Shown one piece after another: positions 33,161 to 46,683 of a stretch of 64,000 nt of DNA (the stretch's first letter is position 1; each line of letters starts with the position of its first letter). The stretch covers positions 35,425,129 through 35,489,128 of the forward strand of contig OX246747.1 of assembly GCA_945910005.1 (NCBI GenBank), read 5' to 3'. The stretch comes from Isoperla grammatica. Taxonomy: Eukaryota > Arthropoda > Insecta > Plecoptera > Perlodidae. The notes under the pieces are model-generated. The model was not told where the DNA came from and searched no databases. It saw only the letters and a list, made by a program, of their open reading frames with translations. The translations under genes and the position numbers were made by a program.

Positions 33161-33470
33161 AATGTTATGATACTAGTTTATTTATTTATTTAATATCTTT
33201 TTTATTTACAAAGGAGGACAATTTAAATGGAACTAAACAATTTACTAAGAAAACATTGTTAAAAATCTCCTCATTGTTTTTCTCTTACATCAACCAGTTA
33301 TTTAACATTTACTAAATTTGTTGCAGGGACATATGTGAGGTGTGAGGTGTGTTCATAGTGTTATGAGACTAGTTTATTTATTTATTTATTTAATGGCTAT
33401 TTTATTCGGTTATGTAACTGATAAACAAAGGAGGACAATTTAAATAGAACTAAACAATTTATACTAACAA
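33160..33470. repeat. Two-unit repeat, about 190-bp period
   Basis: TGTTATGA.ACTAGTTTATTTA and AAAGGAGGACAATTTAAAT.G with AACTAAACAATTTA occur twice, near 33165-33250 and 33355-33470. Confidence 0.8.
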
Positions 33471-33496
33471 TTGTAAACATCTCCTCCTTGCTTTGC

Positions 33497-33649
33497 TTAG
33501 GTCCAGTCTTACAATGTGCCAATAACTACTTATTCGTCAAATAGCTTGTTTTCTCCATAGCAACCACCAATCAAAACTTTTGAAATCCTCCAAATAGCTT
33601 AATTGCTACAAATAACTTTCCTATTAGGAGATTGTAAGACCGGCCCTTA
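33497..33649. mobile_element. MITE with TTA target (family of four), copy 1
   Basis: Ends AGGTCCAGTCTTACAAT and ATTGTAAGACCGGCCCT are reverse complements with minor mismatches; about 150 bp, AT-rich interior with AATAACTACTTATTCGTC. The flanks are TTA on both sides, matching the TWA duplications of PIF/Harbinger elements (inference). Other copies: 38.27, 50.01 and 52.03 kb. Confidence 0.88.
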
Positions 33650-33934
33650 CACATTTGCTTTTATTTTTGTTTATTGTTTTTTTTTTTATAAAATTTGTTT
33701 TCTTTGATATATTATTGTATTCTCTTTATATAGGTAATAATTGTTTCTCAATTTATGTTTATTTTTATTGATCTTGTCCTCTTTGTAGTTTCTTTTTTGG
33801 TTATGTTAACTTGCCTATCTTAAGTTGTTCGGTGTTTTCCGATTGTTTCATTATGAAATGTAAAGCTCTACTTCTGTGTAGGCCTATTGTCCTAATTTGT
33901 AAATCAGTTCTAAACTGAATAGCCAGCCTGGCTG
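33650..33934. other. AT-rich linker
   Basis: Nothing recognised beyond poly-T runs. Confidence 0.4.
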
Positions 33935-33939
33935 GATAC

Positions 33940-34270
33940 AAACAAAGAAATAATAAAGCAGAGAACAAAATAAAATAACAATTAGAGAGATAATACAACA
34001 AGAAAATAAACTACTATAGAAAATACATTGCCAAAAAAATCAATCTTTGTTTTACAAACAAAGAAAAAATAAAACAAAGAACAAAAAATAAAATAACAAT
34101 TAGAGAGATAATACAACAAGAAAATAAACTACTATAGAAAATACATTGCCAAAAAAATCAATCTTTGTTTTACAAACAAAGAAAAAATAAAACAAAGAAC
34201 AAAAAATAAAATAACAATTAGAGAGATAATACAACAAGAAAATAAACTACTATAGAAAATACATTACCAG
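33940..34270. repeat. About 120-bp tandem repeat, 3 units
   Basis: ACAATTAGAGAGATAATACA then ACTATAGAAAATACATTGCC and CAATCTTTGTTTTACAAACA occur three times, almost identical, which points to very recent duplication. Confidence 0.93.
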
Positions 34271-34509
34271 AAAATTTTTTTTTATAAATGTGACTAAAAA
34301 AAAAAATAGAATTGATTCAGTATGTTCTGAAAAGAAGAGTAAACCTACTCGTGAACGCTGAACACTTCTTGCCAAGATAAGTAGCTACGACCGAACGGCT
34401 AAAACGGGTGCGTTTATAAAACTACTGTGTTCCACATAATAATATAGCTAACATTGAGGTGTTTCGTGATCATCTTATCTCAGTTCACTAATTAGAGACG
34501 CTCAAAGCT

Positions 34510-35240
34510 CTGTGAACACGATCCACATAATAGTATTGTGCCTACACTCTAGGCCTACCTACTCGGTTACACACATTTCATTTGCATTTATGTATAGTAG
34601 GTATTTAATTCTATATGATTTTATAACTTTACGTTTAGAAATTAAATTCAAAATGTCTGACCATGTTTATTCAATTGCACCCCTCCCCCCAGCAAATCCC
34701 ACCATTCACATAATGTTGAGCACTCTAGTTAGTGCCTCTGTGGTTACACACATTTCATTTGCATGTATGTATAGTAGAGTAGGTATTTAATTCAATATGA
34801 TTTTATAATTTTACGTTTCGAAATTAAATTCAAAATTTCTGACCACGTTTATTCAATTGCACCCCTCCACCCCACCCCCCATCAAATCACACCATTCACA
34901 GTTGAGCACTCAATAGTTACAGGGCCTACCTACTCGGTTACACACATTTCATTTGCATGTATGTAGAGTAGGTATTTCATTCAATGTGATTTTATAATTT
35001 TTTGTTTCGAAATTAAATTCAAAATTTCTCACCTTATTTATTCAATTGCACCCCTCACCCCAGCAAATCACACCATTCACATAATGTTTAGTTAGGGCCT
35101 ACTTTGTTACACATTTAATTTGCATGTATGCTATATGTAGTTATTTAGTTCTATGATTTTATAATTTCACATTTCGAAATTAAATTCAAATTGACTGACC
35201 GTTGCTTATTCAATGCCCCCCCCCCCCCCTCCCTCCCACA
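34510..35240. repeat. About 170-195-bp tandem repeat, 4 units
   Basis: GTTACACACATTTCATTTGC, TAGGTATTTAATTC.ATATGA, CGTTTCGAAATTAAATTCAA and TTATTCAATTGCACCCCTC recur near 34567, 34744, 34937 and 35105. Period is irregular because of C-rich tract length changes. Confidence 0.9.
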
Positions 35241-35711
35241 TTAAGACAATTCACACCATTAGTATTTACATCTCTCTCACGATATCATTTATATCACCAT
35301 CATTTCAATATTATGTATAAGCTTAGACTCTAGATAGGTATTTATTTACATTTATTTCAGGACGTGAAGAATTCTCTGTATTCTTTAAGGATCTAAAGGT
35401 ACGATTTATTTATGTATACGTTTTGTTACATAATTTGAGTTATAAAGAAAGAAGAAGAAGAAGATGCCAAAAGTTAGTATCGAAATTGTGGTCATAGCAT
35501 TAATTCGAATTAATTCCAATCTACTTTTCTTTAAAATTTTCAAAGTACTTTTAACATTTTATCAACTAATTGACCACGATATTCCTGCCATTTGAAGGAC
35601 TCGTGGCCAGCTCTCCCCCCCTATTCCATTCACCCCACTGCAAAACGTATATATTTCCCGAAATTGTATGGTCTGGTCTACAAAAGTGATTGTGAATACA
35701 TTATATACGAA
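35241..35711. other. AT-rich unique DNA
   Basis: Short AAG run near 35449-35463; no gene or repeat otherwise. Confidence 0.4.
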
Positions 35712-36790
<1,079 letters not shown>

Positions 36791-36794
36791 TTAA

Positions 36795-37055
36795 GAGCGA
36801 AGGGTACCTGTACGTCAATATGCTCTACATACTGAATGCTCTAAAATGTGTCTCACATTATTATCAGCATGATTTTTATTTATAATAATATTATTACTAA
36901 TTATCGATTTAATAGCTAATGGTTATTATAAATATTTCATTCAGTCTGTAGGACTTACCAAACCACAGTGCGCTGTTGACTCAGATTTTCGATTTCGAGT
37001 AGCATTCTTGAGATATAATTAAAAAATGAAACTTTTCTGCGGTTGTTTGATCTAA
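36795..37055. mobile_element. TTAA-type MITE copy 2 (3' end decayed)
   Basis: The left end GAGCGAAGGGTACCTGTACG follows TTAA (36791-36794) and matches the complement of the right end of the 7.9-kb element. The right half carries CCAAACCACAGTGCGCTGTT, CTTGAGATATAATTAAAAAA and TTTTCTGCGGTT. The left arm has an internal deletion and the final TIR bases are changed, so it is likely immobile. Confidence 0.83.
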
Positions 37056-37532
37056 AATTTAGAAAAGTGTGGAAACAGACCTTAAGTAAATACCAAGATA
37101 GGGTGTTGTCATACAGTGAACAGTCTATAGCCAGGCACCTCAAGCGAGCCACGAGCGGTTATGTCAATATAACCTCTTGTTAGGACAAAAACCGAGAGCG
37201 AGAGTGAGAGAGAGAGAAAGAGACAGAGAGAAAGAGAGAGAAAGAGAGAAGCTCATGGGAACCCAGACATGGTGACCATAAAATATCAGAAGTATTTGAC
37301 ACTGCAAATAGTTTTACTACCTGTCAGGTAGACCGGTGGGACGACGGTACTATCAATTATAACTGGAGACACGACGTGCGTGCTGTACTAACAAGCCACT
37401 ACAACAACAGTAATAATGACGGAAGTAATGATGATAATAATGATAATACTAATTATGTAGTAATACAAAAATTAAAAAAAAAATATTATTCATCTTTTTA
37501 TATATTTCTTTTTTTTTAATACAGGTTTAAAA
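37056..37532. other. Unassigned; GA-rich tract and AT microsatellites
   Basis: A GA-rich run at 37194-37250 and ATGATAATAATG-type runs at 37405-37450. No gene. Confidence 0.4.
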
Positions 37533-37756
37533 ATTTACATTTCGAGTCTACCCACTGAGTAACAAGACTGATTTTCAGTGGGGAACTTTATTTTAAAGCG
37601 ATTGAGCCAACCCTGTAGGCTCCGAACACCATCGACGAGTGAGCGATAGCCAATAAAAGATCGAAAATATGAATCGGTGATTGGACAGTGCGAACACCTG
37701 CAGACAAGGCCGATTCAGAACAACTTTGAATTTATTGAGTTCTTCGTTGCTAAAAA
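37533..37756 (-). mobile_element. SINE-B copy (5'-truncated)
   Basis: Shares GTGAGCGATAGCCAAT, TGATTGGACAGTGCGAACAC and GCCGATTCAGAACAACTTTG with the other copies. Oriented minus. It has lost part of the middle (no CAAATGCCAGAAT block) and is diverged at the tail side (TTTCGAGTC). Confidence 0.88.
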
Positions 37757-38080
37757 AAAATATTTCGTTGACTACAAAGCCATACAAACAAGTAGCTTGT
37801 TTGTGGAATTATAGTACCAAAATTAATATAGATTTAGATGGATAATAATGTGTTCGTGAATTTCAAACAATTGTTTATAATTTTTATAGTGAAACCATAT
37901 TTAATATATATAAGACTGTGTTACGTAAAAATACAACAAATTATTTACTAGCGTCAGTGAAATACATAAAAAATAATACCAGACAGCGTGAAAACAATTT
38001 TTACTAAAGTTACCATCACTGGTCATGATGATTCAAGGGATAAATTACAATTGCATAAAATAAATAAATAAAATAAATAA

Positions 38081-38147
38081 ATTCACATTTAGAGTCTACC
38101 CACTCAGTAATGAAACTGATTTGCAGTGGGGGACTTTAATTTAAAGA
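38081..38147 (-). mobile_element. SINE-B fragment (3' end only)
   Basis: About 67 bp with AGAGTCTACCCACTCAGTAA and TTTGCAGTGGGGGACTTTAA, preceded by an AAATAAAT tail complement. Severely 5'-truncated. Confidence 0.87.
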
Positions 38148-38265
38148 TCACTCATAATTTGTCATCACAATGCGAAACAATTAAATATAGCTTGGGACGT
38201 TTTAAAACTGTTCTCTGTTAAAATGGGTTTCATTTCTTACAAGAATACTCGGCAATAAGTTCACT

Positions 38266-38412
38266 AAGGACCGGTCTTACAATCACCTAATAAGAAAGTT
38301 ATTTGTAGAACTATTTGGAAGATTTCAAGAGTTTTGATTGGTCGTTTCCATGGAGACAACAAGCTATTCGACGAATAAGTAGTTATTGGGAGATTGTAAA
38401 AAGGGACCTAAA
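38266..38412. mobile_element. TTA-target MITE, copy 2 (reverse)
   Basis: Starts TAAGGACCGGTCTTACAATC and ends with GATTGTAAAAAGGGACCTAA; interior matches the 33.5-kb copy in reverse orientation. TAA flanks both sides. Confidence 0.87.
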
Positions 38413-38548
38413 TTCACTAAGTGTAATAAGTTTTTTAAATAAGTATACGTATGATAAATTATTGTACGTACTTTAACATCAGTGTATGTTTAAAATTTTA
38501 ACTCGTGTTCTACACAATTTGTAAAAACGTAACACACAACTGAAATGT

Positions 38549-38740
38549 ATGAATATTTATAAGTTATTTACGTCATTAATAACAATCAACCAACAACAAC
38601 AGGAACAATTTGTATCCAAACAATACGAACGGAACGGAAACCCGAGAACGCCCGAGGTCGTTCGGAAACTCCCCGCCGAGGAATCCGAGCGCACAAGATT
38701 CCGATACCAACCATGGGAAGATATTTGCGTCACCGGTTGA
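38549..38740 (+). CDS. Possible terminal exon, 40-60 codons, unknown product
   Basis: The last 45 codons (from about 38603) have a coding-like, GC-richer composition that contrasts with AT-rich flanks: many charged residues, reading VSKQYERNGNPRTPEV then KLPAEESERTRFRYQPWEDI to a TGA at 38738-38740. The upstream ATG-to-Gln part is AT-rich and looks non-coding. A CAACAACAACAG precedes the good stretch and could be a weak acceptor, but it lacks a pyrimidine tract. No domain recognised; chance or a decayed exon are alternatives. Confidence 0.25.
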   Translation: MNIYKLFTSLITINQQQQEQFVSKQYERNGNPRTPEVVRKLPAEESERTRFRYQPWEDICVTG

Positions 38741-38838
38741 CATTCCCCAGTCTTAATTTATTAACTGTCCGGTAGCCAACTTGAGTTAATATGTCAAGGC
38801 GGAGATCACACCCATATCACACACACAAAGATTGTTAT

Positions 38839-39121
38839 AGGGCACTAGCAACACCAAAAGACAACAATGAAACAAATGAATTGCATCGATGGACAAACAA
38901 CAAGCTGTCAAAAAATAATTTCGTCTGATTTTGGAAAACAAAACAAAAAACAAACAAATACGCATACAAAACTTTCACTTAGTCGTTGTCTATCATTAAA
39001 AGTTTTAAATGGGGAGCAGTTACTATTGCTACACTTGTTTTTATTTCTATGGTTGCAATTTTATTATTTTGACAGCTGATTGTTTGTCCATCAGTTCAAT
39101 TCATTTGTTTCATTGTTGTAG
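38839..39121. mobile_element. TIR element (family C), copy 1, right tip lost
   Basis: The left arm AGGGCACTAGCAACACCAAA through GACAACAATGAAACAAATGA and CGATGGACAAACAACAAGCT is mirrored by the right arm (AGCTGATTGTTTGTCCATCA onward), which ends about 22 bp short at TTGTTGTAG. The interior has the CACTTAGTCGTTGTCTAT core. The same element lies inverted at 50188-50502. Confidence 0.88.
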
Positions 39122-40182
39122 TCCTGATGTGACGTCAGTTGCGGGTTCCCTATTAAAAATATAAAATCAAGGTTAGTAGATGATGATCTTGTGTGCATCA
39201 ATGAATCTTGATATAACATTTGAAAACAGATTTTTAATTGTTGTGTGTTGTTGTTCCTCAGATAGAGCTAGCTAATCACGGCAATCTAGATCAACAATGC
39301 ACAACAATGAAAAAGGCACATTAACATAACCATCAAGGACCCTTAGATAGAGCAAATCACGGTTTTCTAGATCAATTATGAAAATCATCTATTGCTTTAT
39401 GTTGTGTGAGCATATTTTTTCATTAAACATGCACGGTAGCCGAATTATATTGTTTTTATTCTGTGCACAAATTTTTGATCTGCCCATTCATAGAATTACC
39501 GACAGATATGCACATTTATGCTTGTTTTTTAAGTTTGATACATAATACCATGTTGTAAGAAGTATTTGGAATGGTTGTTTAATTTAAATAAAAAAAAATA
39601 GATAAGTAAAATATGAATAAAATAAAGAAATTTTTAAATAAGAATTTTTAATAATATTTCTTTAACAATAATATTACTAAATGTTATATACACAAACATA
39701 AAGCAACATTTATATAAAATAAAACAATAAATATAGACAATTAAACGAATCTGCGCTATCGGGGCCGCTATAAGACAAAACTTTTTCTAACTTTCTAGTT
39801 ATGTTTAGTGATCGTTGGTAGGCCTATGACGGTTGTCTACAGTTGAATTCCTGTATAGCCGTCAAAATTATCGCATCATTTATGAAAATAACCATGGAAT
39901 AATATCGATATATGCACAGAAAGCTTTGTTCTCAATTACAAAACGTTTATTCATACTAGAAGCCGACAGCAGTTCCGCCAGGCGAAGGCTACGTGCCAGC
40001 TGTGACGTCATAGACTCACGAGTGAGTGACAGGCGCGGCGAATGAAGACACTCGTCAGTGGCCAACAGGAATGTGGACGGATCGGAATGTTGGAGATTCC
40101 TGAAACTCGCGGAATCGAAAAACGAGGAGCGAGTTTGATTAGACGGAATCAGACAACCGTGTTCGGTGTCGGGTTACATAAG
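39122..40182. other. AT-rich DNA; one GC-richer patch
   Basis: 39122-39950 is AT-rich; TAGATCAA.(A/T)ATG with AGATAGAGC.AATCACGG is doubled near 39260-39380. 39950-40180 is GC-richer, with TGACGTCA at about 40001, and overlapping frames on both strands (up to 78 codons) without motif. No gene is supported. Confidence 0.4.
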
Positions 40183-40188
40183 TCTGTC

Positions 40189-40227
<39 letters not shown>

Positions 40228-40242
40228 GTCTGTCTGTCTGTC
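40183..40242. repeat. (CTGT)n microsatellite
   Basis: About 14 CTGT/TCTG units with one A interruption near 40222. Confidence 0.97.
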
Positions 40243-41080
40243 CATCTCTCTCTTAGCCTACACACCCACCCACAGTAACCTCTCATCACTAAAGCACTTC
40301 CAGTTTATACTGTAGAGTTGTTGATCCTTATTTCTTATTGATCTATTCATTGATTCATTGATTGCGCTGTGAGCAATTATACCCAATTGATACACGATAG
40401 CTATGCTATAACTCAATTTAAGTTTTATGCTGAAAATCTCATGTCACTAACAAATTATATTTTATATTGATTGTTACGAGAGAGATAATTTAGCACTTTA
40501 AAAAATAAATTTAATATAATAAATAAATATAATCTAAAATAAATGTAGTATAAAATATAGTACAAAAATAAATATGCGCTGTGTATTTTAAATTATCAAT
40601 CAGCTAAAGAATCCAAAAACAAGTAACATAGTTGATGGAATGACACACTCTACCACACACTTCGCTCGCTTACAGTCAAGTAGGCCCTAAGGGTAGCAAC
40701 GTCACTGTCATATGGTTATACCATGGGGGCATACGGTTATACCACGGAGTCAACATACGGTCCCTCTATGCAGAAATGAAAAGACTAACAGAAAATATTA
40801 GATAATGAAGGCAAATGCATAGTTTCGTAACACTCACTAATTATATCTGTTAGGATATACTTAAGGTTTAAGGTGTTGTATATGTTAAGGTACATGGTAA
40901 GGTGCGTTATTATCATTGTTATGGTGTTCAAAACAAAATGTGAAACGTTATTCAAAAAATAAAAGAAAGAACAACAATTAGCAAGAACAAAAACAAGAAT
41001 AACAATTCATTTAAAAACAAATAAACCATTACGTGCAACAAGTTGAATGGTGAAGTCTTTCCCTCTTGCCTGACAAAGGT
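40243..41080. other. AT-rich unique DNA
   Basis: Contains GGTTATACCA twice (40715, 40736) and AAATAAAT runs. No gene. Confidence 0.4.
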
Positions 41081-41081
41081 A

Positions 41082-41146
41082 ATGTTACGCTAAGGTAAGA
41101 CAAGGTAGGGTGAGGTAAGGTAGGGTGAGGTAAGGTAAGGTAGTGC
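41082..41146. repeat. (AAGGT/GAGGT)n pentamer run
   Basis: Degenerate pentamers GGTAA, GGTGA and GGTAG over about 65 bp. It lies 320 bp from the telomeric block but is not the same motif. Confidence 0.8.
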
Positions 41147-41409
41147 AGTTGGTCAGAATAACAAACACTGACATGCTAATAGAAGACTATGACAAATTCA
41201 GCCAGGACAATAAAACATCTTGAGTTAGGCTCCTAGCCCAGGTAATAATACTAGAACTATAAACTACTCCGCTTCAAGGTATAGGGCGCTCAGAAGAAGG
41301 TAACCCACTTTACTACAAGGCACACAGGCAGCTCGGTGTATAGAAGGTGAAAATAATACTCTGACACTGACACTATAGGTGAAGTTATAATTTCGCACCG
41401 TACGGCTGC

Positions 41410-41466
41410 CATACGGTCCGGTTTGCTCTACGCGACGAACAGTTGCCGAGATGATCGAAAAATCTA
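41410..41466. repeat. Left copy of the telomere-block flank
   Basis: ATACGGTCCGGTTTGCTCTA and CGACGAACAGTTG.CGAGAT lead into TCGAAAAATCTAACC. The same segment recurs at 42331-42395 on the far side of the block, in the same orientation. Confidence 0.85.
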
Positions 41467-41690
41467 ACCTAACCCAACCCAACCCAACCCAACCTAACCT
41501 AACCTAACCTAACCTAACCTAACCTAACCTAACCTAACCTAACCTAACCTAACCTAACCTAACCTAACCTAACCTAACCTAACCTAACCTAACCTAACCT
41601 AACCCAACCCAACCTAACCTAACCTAACCTAACCTAACCTAACCTAACCTAACCTAACCCAACCTAACCTAACCTAACCTAACCTAACCA
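41466..41690 (-). repeat. Interstitial telomeric repeat (TTAGG)n
   Basis: About 45 AACCT units (plus strand); read on the minus strand this is TTAGG, the arthropod telomere unit. AACCC variants cluster at the left edge (41474-41490), near 41603-41612 and near 41658. It is flanked by unique sequence on both sides, so it is internal, not a chromosome end. Confidence 0.95.
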
Positions 41691-41699
41691 CATGTACAG

Positions 41700-42275
41700 C
41701 CGCAGTACCCGAGCAAGTTAGGACTCCCGCAAGCTACTCCTGCAAGTTACTCTCGCAAGTTACTCCCGCAAGCTACTCCTGCAAGTTACTCTCGCAAGTT
41801 ACTCCCGCAAGCTACTCCTGCAAGTTACTCTCGCAAGTTACTCTCGCAAGTTACTCCCGCAAGCTGCACCCGCAAGTTACTCCCGCAAGTTACTCCCGCA
41901 AGTTACACCCGAAATTACTCCCGCAAGTAACTCCCGCAAGTACCTCCCGCAAATTATTCCCACAAGTTATTCCCACAAGTTATTCTCGCAAGTTACTCCC
42001 GCAAGTTACTCCCGCAAGTTACTCCCGCAATTTACTCCCGAAAGTTACTCTCGCAAATTACTCCCGCAAGCTACTCCCAAAAGTTACTCCCGTAAGTTAA
42101 TCCCGCAAGTTACTCTCGCAAGTTACTCCCGCAAGTTACTCCCGCAAGTTTTACCGCAAGTTACTCCCGCAATTACACTCGCAAGTTACACCTGCAAGTT
42201 ACACCCGCAAGTAACTCCCGCAAGTTACTGCCGCAAGTTACTGCCGCAAGCTACTGCCGCAAGCTACTCCCTGCA
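41700..42275. repeat. 13-bp minisatellite next to the telomeric block
   Basis: Around 40-45 degenerate units of GCAAGTTACTCCC, with local higher-order blocks (alternating CTACTCCT/TTACTCTC/TTACTCCC near 41728-41840). It follows the telomeric repeat after about 10-40 bp. Confidence 0.95.
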
Positions 42276-42330
42276 AAGTATCTCAGAAACAAATTTGTTC
42301 CTTGTTAGAGAATAACGAGTGTGATCACGG

Positions 42331-42400
42331 GATACGGTCTGGTTTGCTCTACGACGAACAGTTGTCGAGATAATCGAAAAACCTAAGCTATGAATCTAAC
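42331..42400. repeat. Right copy of the telomere-block flank
   Basis: ATACGGTCTGGTTTGCTCTA, CGACGAACAGTTGTCGAGAT and ATCGAAAAACCTAA match 41410-41466 with a few changes. Here only one or two CTAA/CTAACC units follow, as if this copy never expanded. Confidence 0.85.
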
Positions 42401-43120
42401 CTGAAGCGTTCTCAAGATTTCAATAAAAAAAAAATTTAAAAAAAAAACGTTAATTTTGCGAATTTGACTCCCCTTCCCCCTTAATCAGTCTCGTGTTATC
42501 AAAGACACTAGCAGCACCAAGACTCTTAATCTAACCCACATCTCGCAATAGCTCTTCTACACACAGTATCCGCCATGCAACAATGAACACGGCCACAATG
42601 CGGCGATTAGGCAACCGCGCTTTCTTTGCGGCGATGCGTCATCTACAACAATGACGTTACTAACAGCTGACGTCTCTATACGCCACTTTATACTAGAGGA
42701 ATGCCAAGAGTAGAGTGACATTATAATGCGAAGAGTGAATGAAGCTATTAGTGTTTGATTCTAATCAGAACATCGAACCAGAAGTATTTTTTATTTCGTC
42801 CTGTTGCGAATTCAGTTCGAACGGAATGAAGATAATGTGGTTCGGTTTGGACTGATTTCACACAAAAAGTATTTGTTCTTCTTTAGTTTTGAGATGCGGT
42901 TACTTAGTGACGTATATACAGAGGGGGGCTACGGGAGGCTGAAGCCGACCCCCCCTCCCCCCCCCCCCCCCGCGAAATCCCAGCTTTGATTATTCTCTTC
43001 AAATTATCTAAATTTACGCAAAAATTAAGTAGATGTACATATTAATTTCTCTATTTGCTTAGTTGGGAAACACTCCCGTATAGGTGAAATTGTGTATATA
43101 AGTTGTAACAATAAAGTAAT
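42401..43120. other. Unassigned; poly-A and poly-C tracts
   Basis: Poly-A near 42425-42447 and C-runs at 42949-42971. 42540-42680 contains CAACAATGAACACGG and CAACAATGACGT with GCGGCGAT words, but no frame is supported. Confidence 0.4.
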
Positions 43121-43123
43121 TTT

Positions 43124-43890
43124 TAAGCGAGCGAAGCGAGCGTTTCCACTTGACTCTTATGGCACTTCGTTCTGTTTTTTTTTTTGTTTGTTTGTTTGTT
43201 TTTTTTTTTGTTTTTTTTTTTGTTTTTATGTCCGTCGATAGCGGTCGAACGGAAAGTCCGATCAACTTGAAATTTAGACCATCCACAAGCCTCGATGTGG
43301 ATTGAAGGTGTATAGTTTTGAGGCAAAATCGTTCGAAAAGTTACAAAGTTACACCATAGTTACTGCAAAATATTTTTCTGAAACAAAATGGCGGCAAAAT
43401 GTGAGATAGCCAGATTTTTTTACAGATTTTTCCGGTTGCGAATATGTTAATGTAATGGCAATCTGATAAATATTGGCAAAGTTACACAAAAGTTACTCGA
43501 AAATATATTTTTGAAACACAGTTACGGCAAAATGTGAGGTGGCTATGTTATAGTAAATTTTTTGTCCGGTTACGAATATACTAACGTTAACGCGATCCGA
43601 TACGTATAAGAGGCAGAAATTACATTTCTATTGCTGTCAATAACTGTTAGTAACGGTGGCGGACCGCAGCGAAAACATGACAGCGAAAATTCTTAGCAAC
43701 GCACATTGCACTGCATCCAACAATGTCGGGAAGTATAATAGCTATGGAAATTAGAAACATTTTTGAAATGCGCATTCTTGAATTGTTGTTAATTGTTGTT
43801 TGTATTAGCATTGAAATCTTTTCGCCAGAAAGTTCGTAGATATTGACGCGCTCGCTTATCAACGCGTCAAACAGAGCGTTTTCCTAGTAT
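43124..43890. repeat. Dispersed repeat of unknown class
   Basis: Begins with AAGCGAGCGAAGCGAGCGTT and ends GACGCGTT-type sequence near 43860. Internally, AAAGTTAC.CAAAAGTTACT with AAATATTTTTCTGAAAC(A/C) is duplicated (about 43345-43410 and 43480-43540). Its last 120 bp match 49816-49980 in reverse. A composite or decayed DNA element is likely. Confidence 0.55.
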
Positions 43891-45099
43891 ATAATATTGA
43901 TTGTTGACATTATTTTGAAATGTGTTTGGCGCCGTTGTAACCCGTATATACTGGAATAGTAGTTGAACTCTAGGAACATTAAATTATTATATTTGAATTC
44001 GGAAAGACATTGTCTAATTATCACTAATCTTCTACACTTGTGGAGAGGGGGAAATCTTCTCCCCCCCCCCCCCCCTATCACTGACTAAAACCGCAATAGT
44101 TCCATTTCATCGTATTCTGCATTAGTACATTAGTAAGAAAAAATTAATTTGTGACATTTACGTCCTATACACAGTTTTATTTTGTTAAATGTGTGTTTCA
44201 AAATTAATGTATCAGATTTTCGATGGGGGGAGGGGTTACAATACCACATTTTCCGGCTCCAGTGTCATCGTTTACACAGCTTTCCACACAATACCGGAAC
44301 TATATTCACGAAAAAAAAAAAAAAACGTCTCACAAAAAAAATCTTACCCATAAAAAGAACATTAATTCTTCCACCCTTTTTTTATTTTAATACATCCTTT
44401 CTTAATTTCGACGATCATATAATCCACTCATTAACCAAAAACCAATAAAAGCGCGAACACACGCGTGCCCGTGCATGCATCAACATACCACCCTTAAAAA
44501 ACGAAAAAATTAACATATCCTTAACGAACGAACAAAAAAACTCTAACAGAAATTAGATCACACAACCTAACCTAATTTCAAACTACTCGTACACATGTTA
44601 CCTCCCCTTCCCCTTAATCCGCCTCGAGTCAAAACATTACTCTTTTTACTACCTCTCTACGACGCAATCTAGTGTAGATATCTAGACAAGATGGTATCCA
44701 TCTCTCGCGTAACAACTTATAAATTATACAAAACCGTAGGTACATTTCTTATATATGTATGCGTATACGTGCGCGCTGAGCGGCCTAGGCCTAGTTCGTT
44801 TACACACGGGGCTGATTATAAGTATTAACAAAGTGAGGCGATCGCTGCGGGCGAGTATAATGTATAGGCAGGTGCGTTAGACCTACCTACCTACCTAATA
44901 TCGAGCACGTGTGTATGCGTACATATATATAGACAAGGTGTTCGCGTACGTGAATAGAAATTGATAAAAAAAAAAGAACAAGCCGCCACTGTAATAGACT
45001 AATAGGATAGAACTAGTGTCTGTTTGAATTAATCGGCGCGATCGTATGTTATACAGGCAGGGGTGGGTGATTCTTAGGGGATGAGGTGAGTGAAATGGG
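43891..45099. other. AT-rich DNA with C and A homopolymers
   Basis: C-run at 44060-44076, poly-A at 44310-44325, doubled CCTACCTA near 44882-44897. Short frames are non-descript. Confidence 0.4.
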
Positions 45100-45119
45100 G
45101 TGGTAGATAAACTTGTATT

Positions 45120-45720
<601 letters not shown>

Positions 45721-46680
45721 ATTTATAAAATTTGCAATTAATATAAACTGGATCAGATTCACAGATATAACAGAACCACAAGATTCATTTTAAAAAAATA
45801 GCCATGTTGGCGTGTTTTGTTTCGGACAATCATTGAATATGCACCAATCAAAGAAAGATACAACAATGCAATTGCCTAGCAACACATTGTTTGTCCGCCT
45901 GTGATGTCACAGCCCCCTCAATTGAGTCTTGTGCTACACACGACGTACGTACAATCTCTTATCAGTGTTCACACACACACAGTATCGACAACATGAACAC
46001 ACTGCCTTCCATTCTACCACAGTCTCACTTCTCAAACACCGCCTTGTATATATAAATAAATGAATTAACCCCACCGCTTTGTGTGTGTAGAAAGAACAGA
46101 ACAGAAAATAATGGCACACACACTCTTGTGTCGTTAGAGGCTTTTAAAATACCAGTCTATATAAAATTAATCACCACCTATCTAGATGCTAAACGTACGA
46201 TAAGACTATTATGACTCTGCGACGGTCGAAAGGAAGGAAGTCGGAGTAAAGCTGCAACCAGAACCAGTTTCAGAGTCTACACTATACAGCGGGGTGGCTG
46301 GCTGCCTCTAATTAGGCCACTAATATGCATACGATCGGCTGCTGAGGGAATATGTGCAAGGGGACTAATTTTGAATACGTAATTGTAAATTTCTTAAGTC
46401 GACCTCCTGCGGGTTGGATATCTTCTTCTTCTTCTTCTTTGTGTGTATCGTGTGTTGTGTGAGGGGGGGGGATGTAGGGAGTGTTCATGCAGTGCGGGTT
46501 TGAGTAGTTTTAAGTAGACATGTTTGTGTGCGGTGTGGAGTTAGTTTGGAGGTGAAAAAAGTTAAGTGTCGTTGGTGCATGAAGATTGTTTAATTTTTTT
46601 TTTGCTTTGTACTAATGTGGTCTGTATTTCGTTTGTAGGTGAGTATAACAGTATATTCATTCAGTGTTATTATATTACTC
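45721..46680. other. Unassigned DNA
   Basis: (CTT)n near 46425-46439 and a G-run near 46463-46471. CACACACACAGTATCGACAA and GTGTGTGTAG words. No gene. Confidence 0.4.
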
Positions 46681-46683
46681 GTG

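Noticed and set aside
41466..41690. Chromosome end
   Set aside because: The TTAGG block is flanked by more than 20 kb of other sequence on each side, so it is interstitial.
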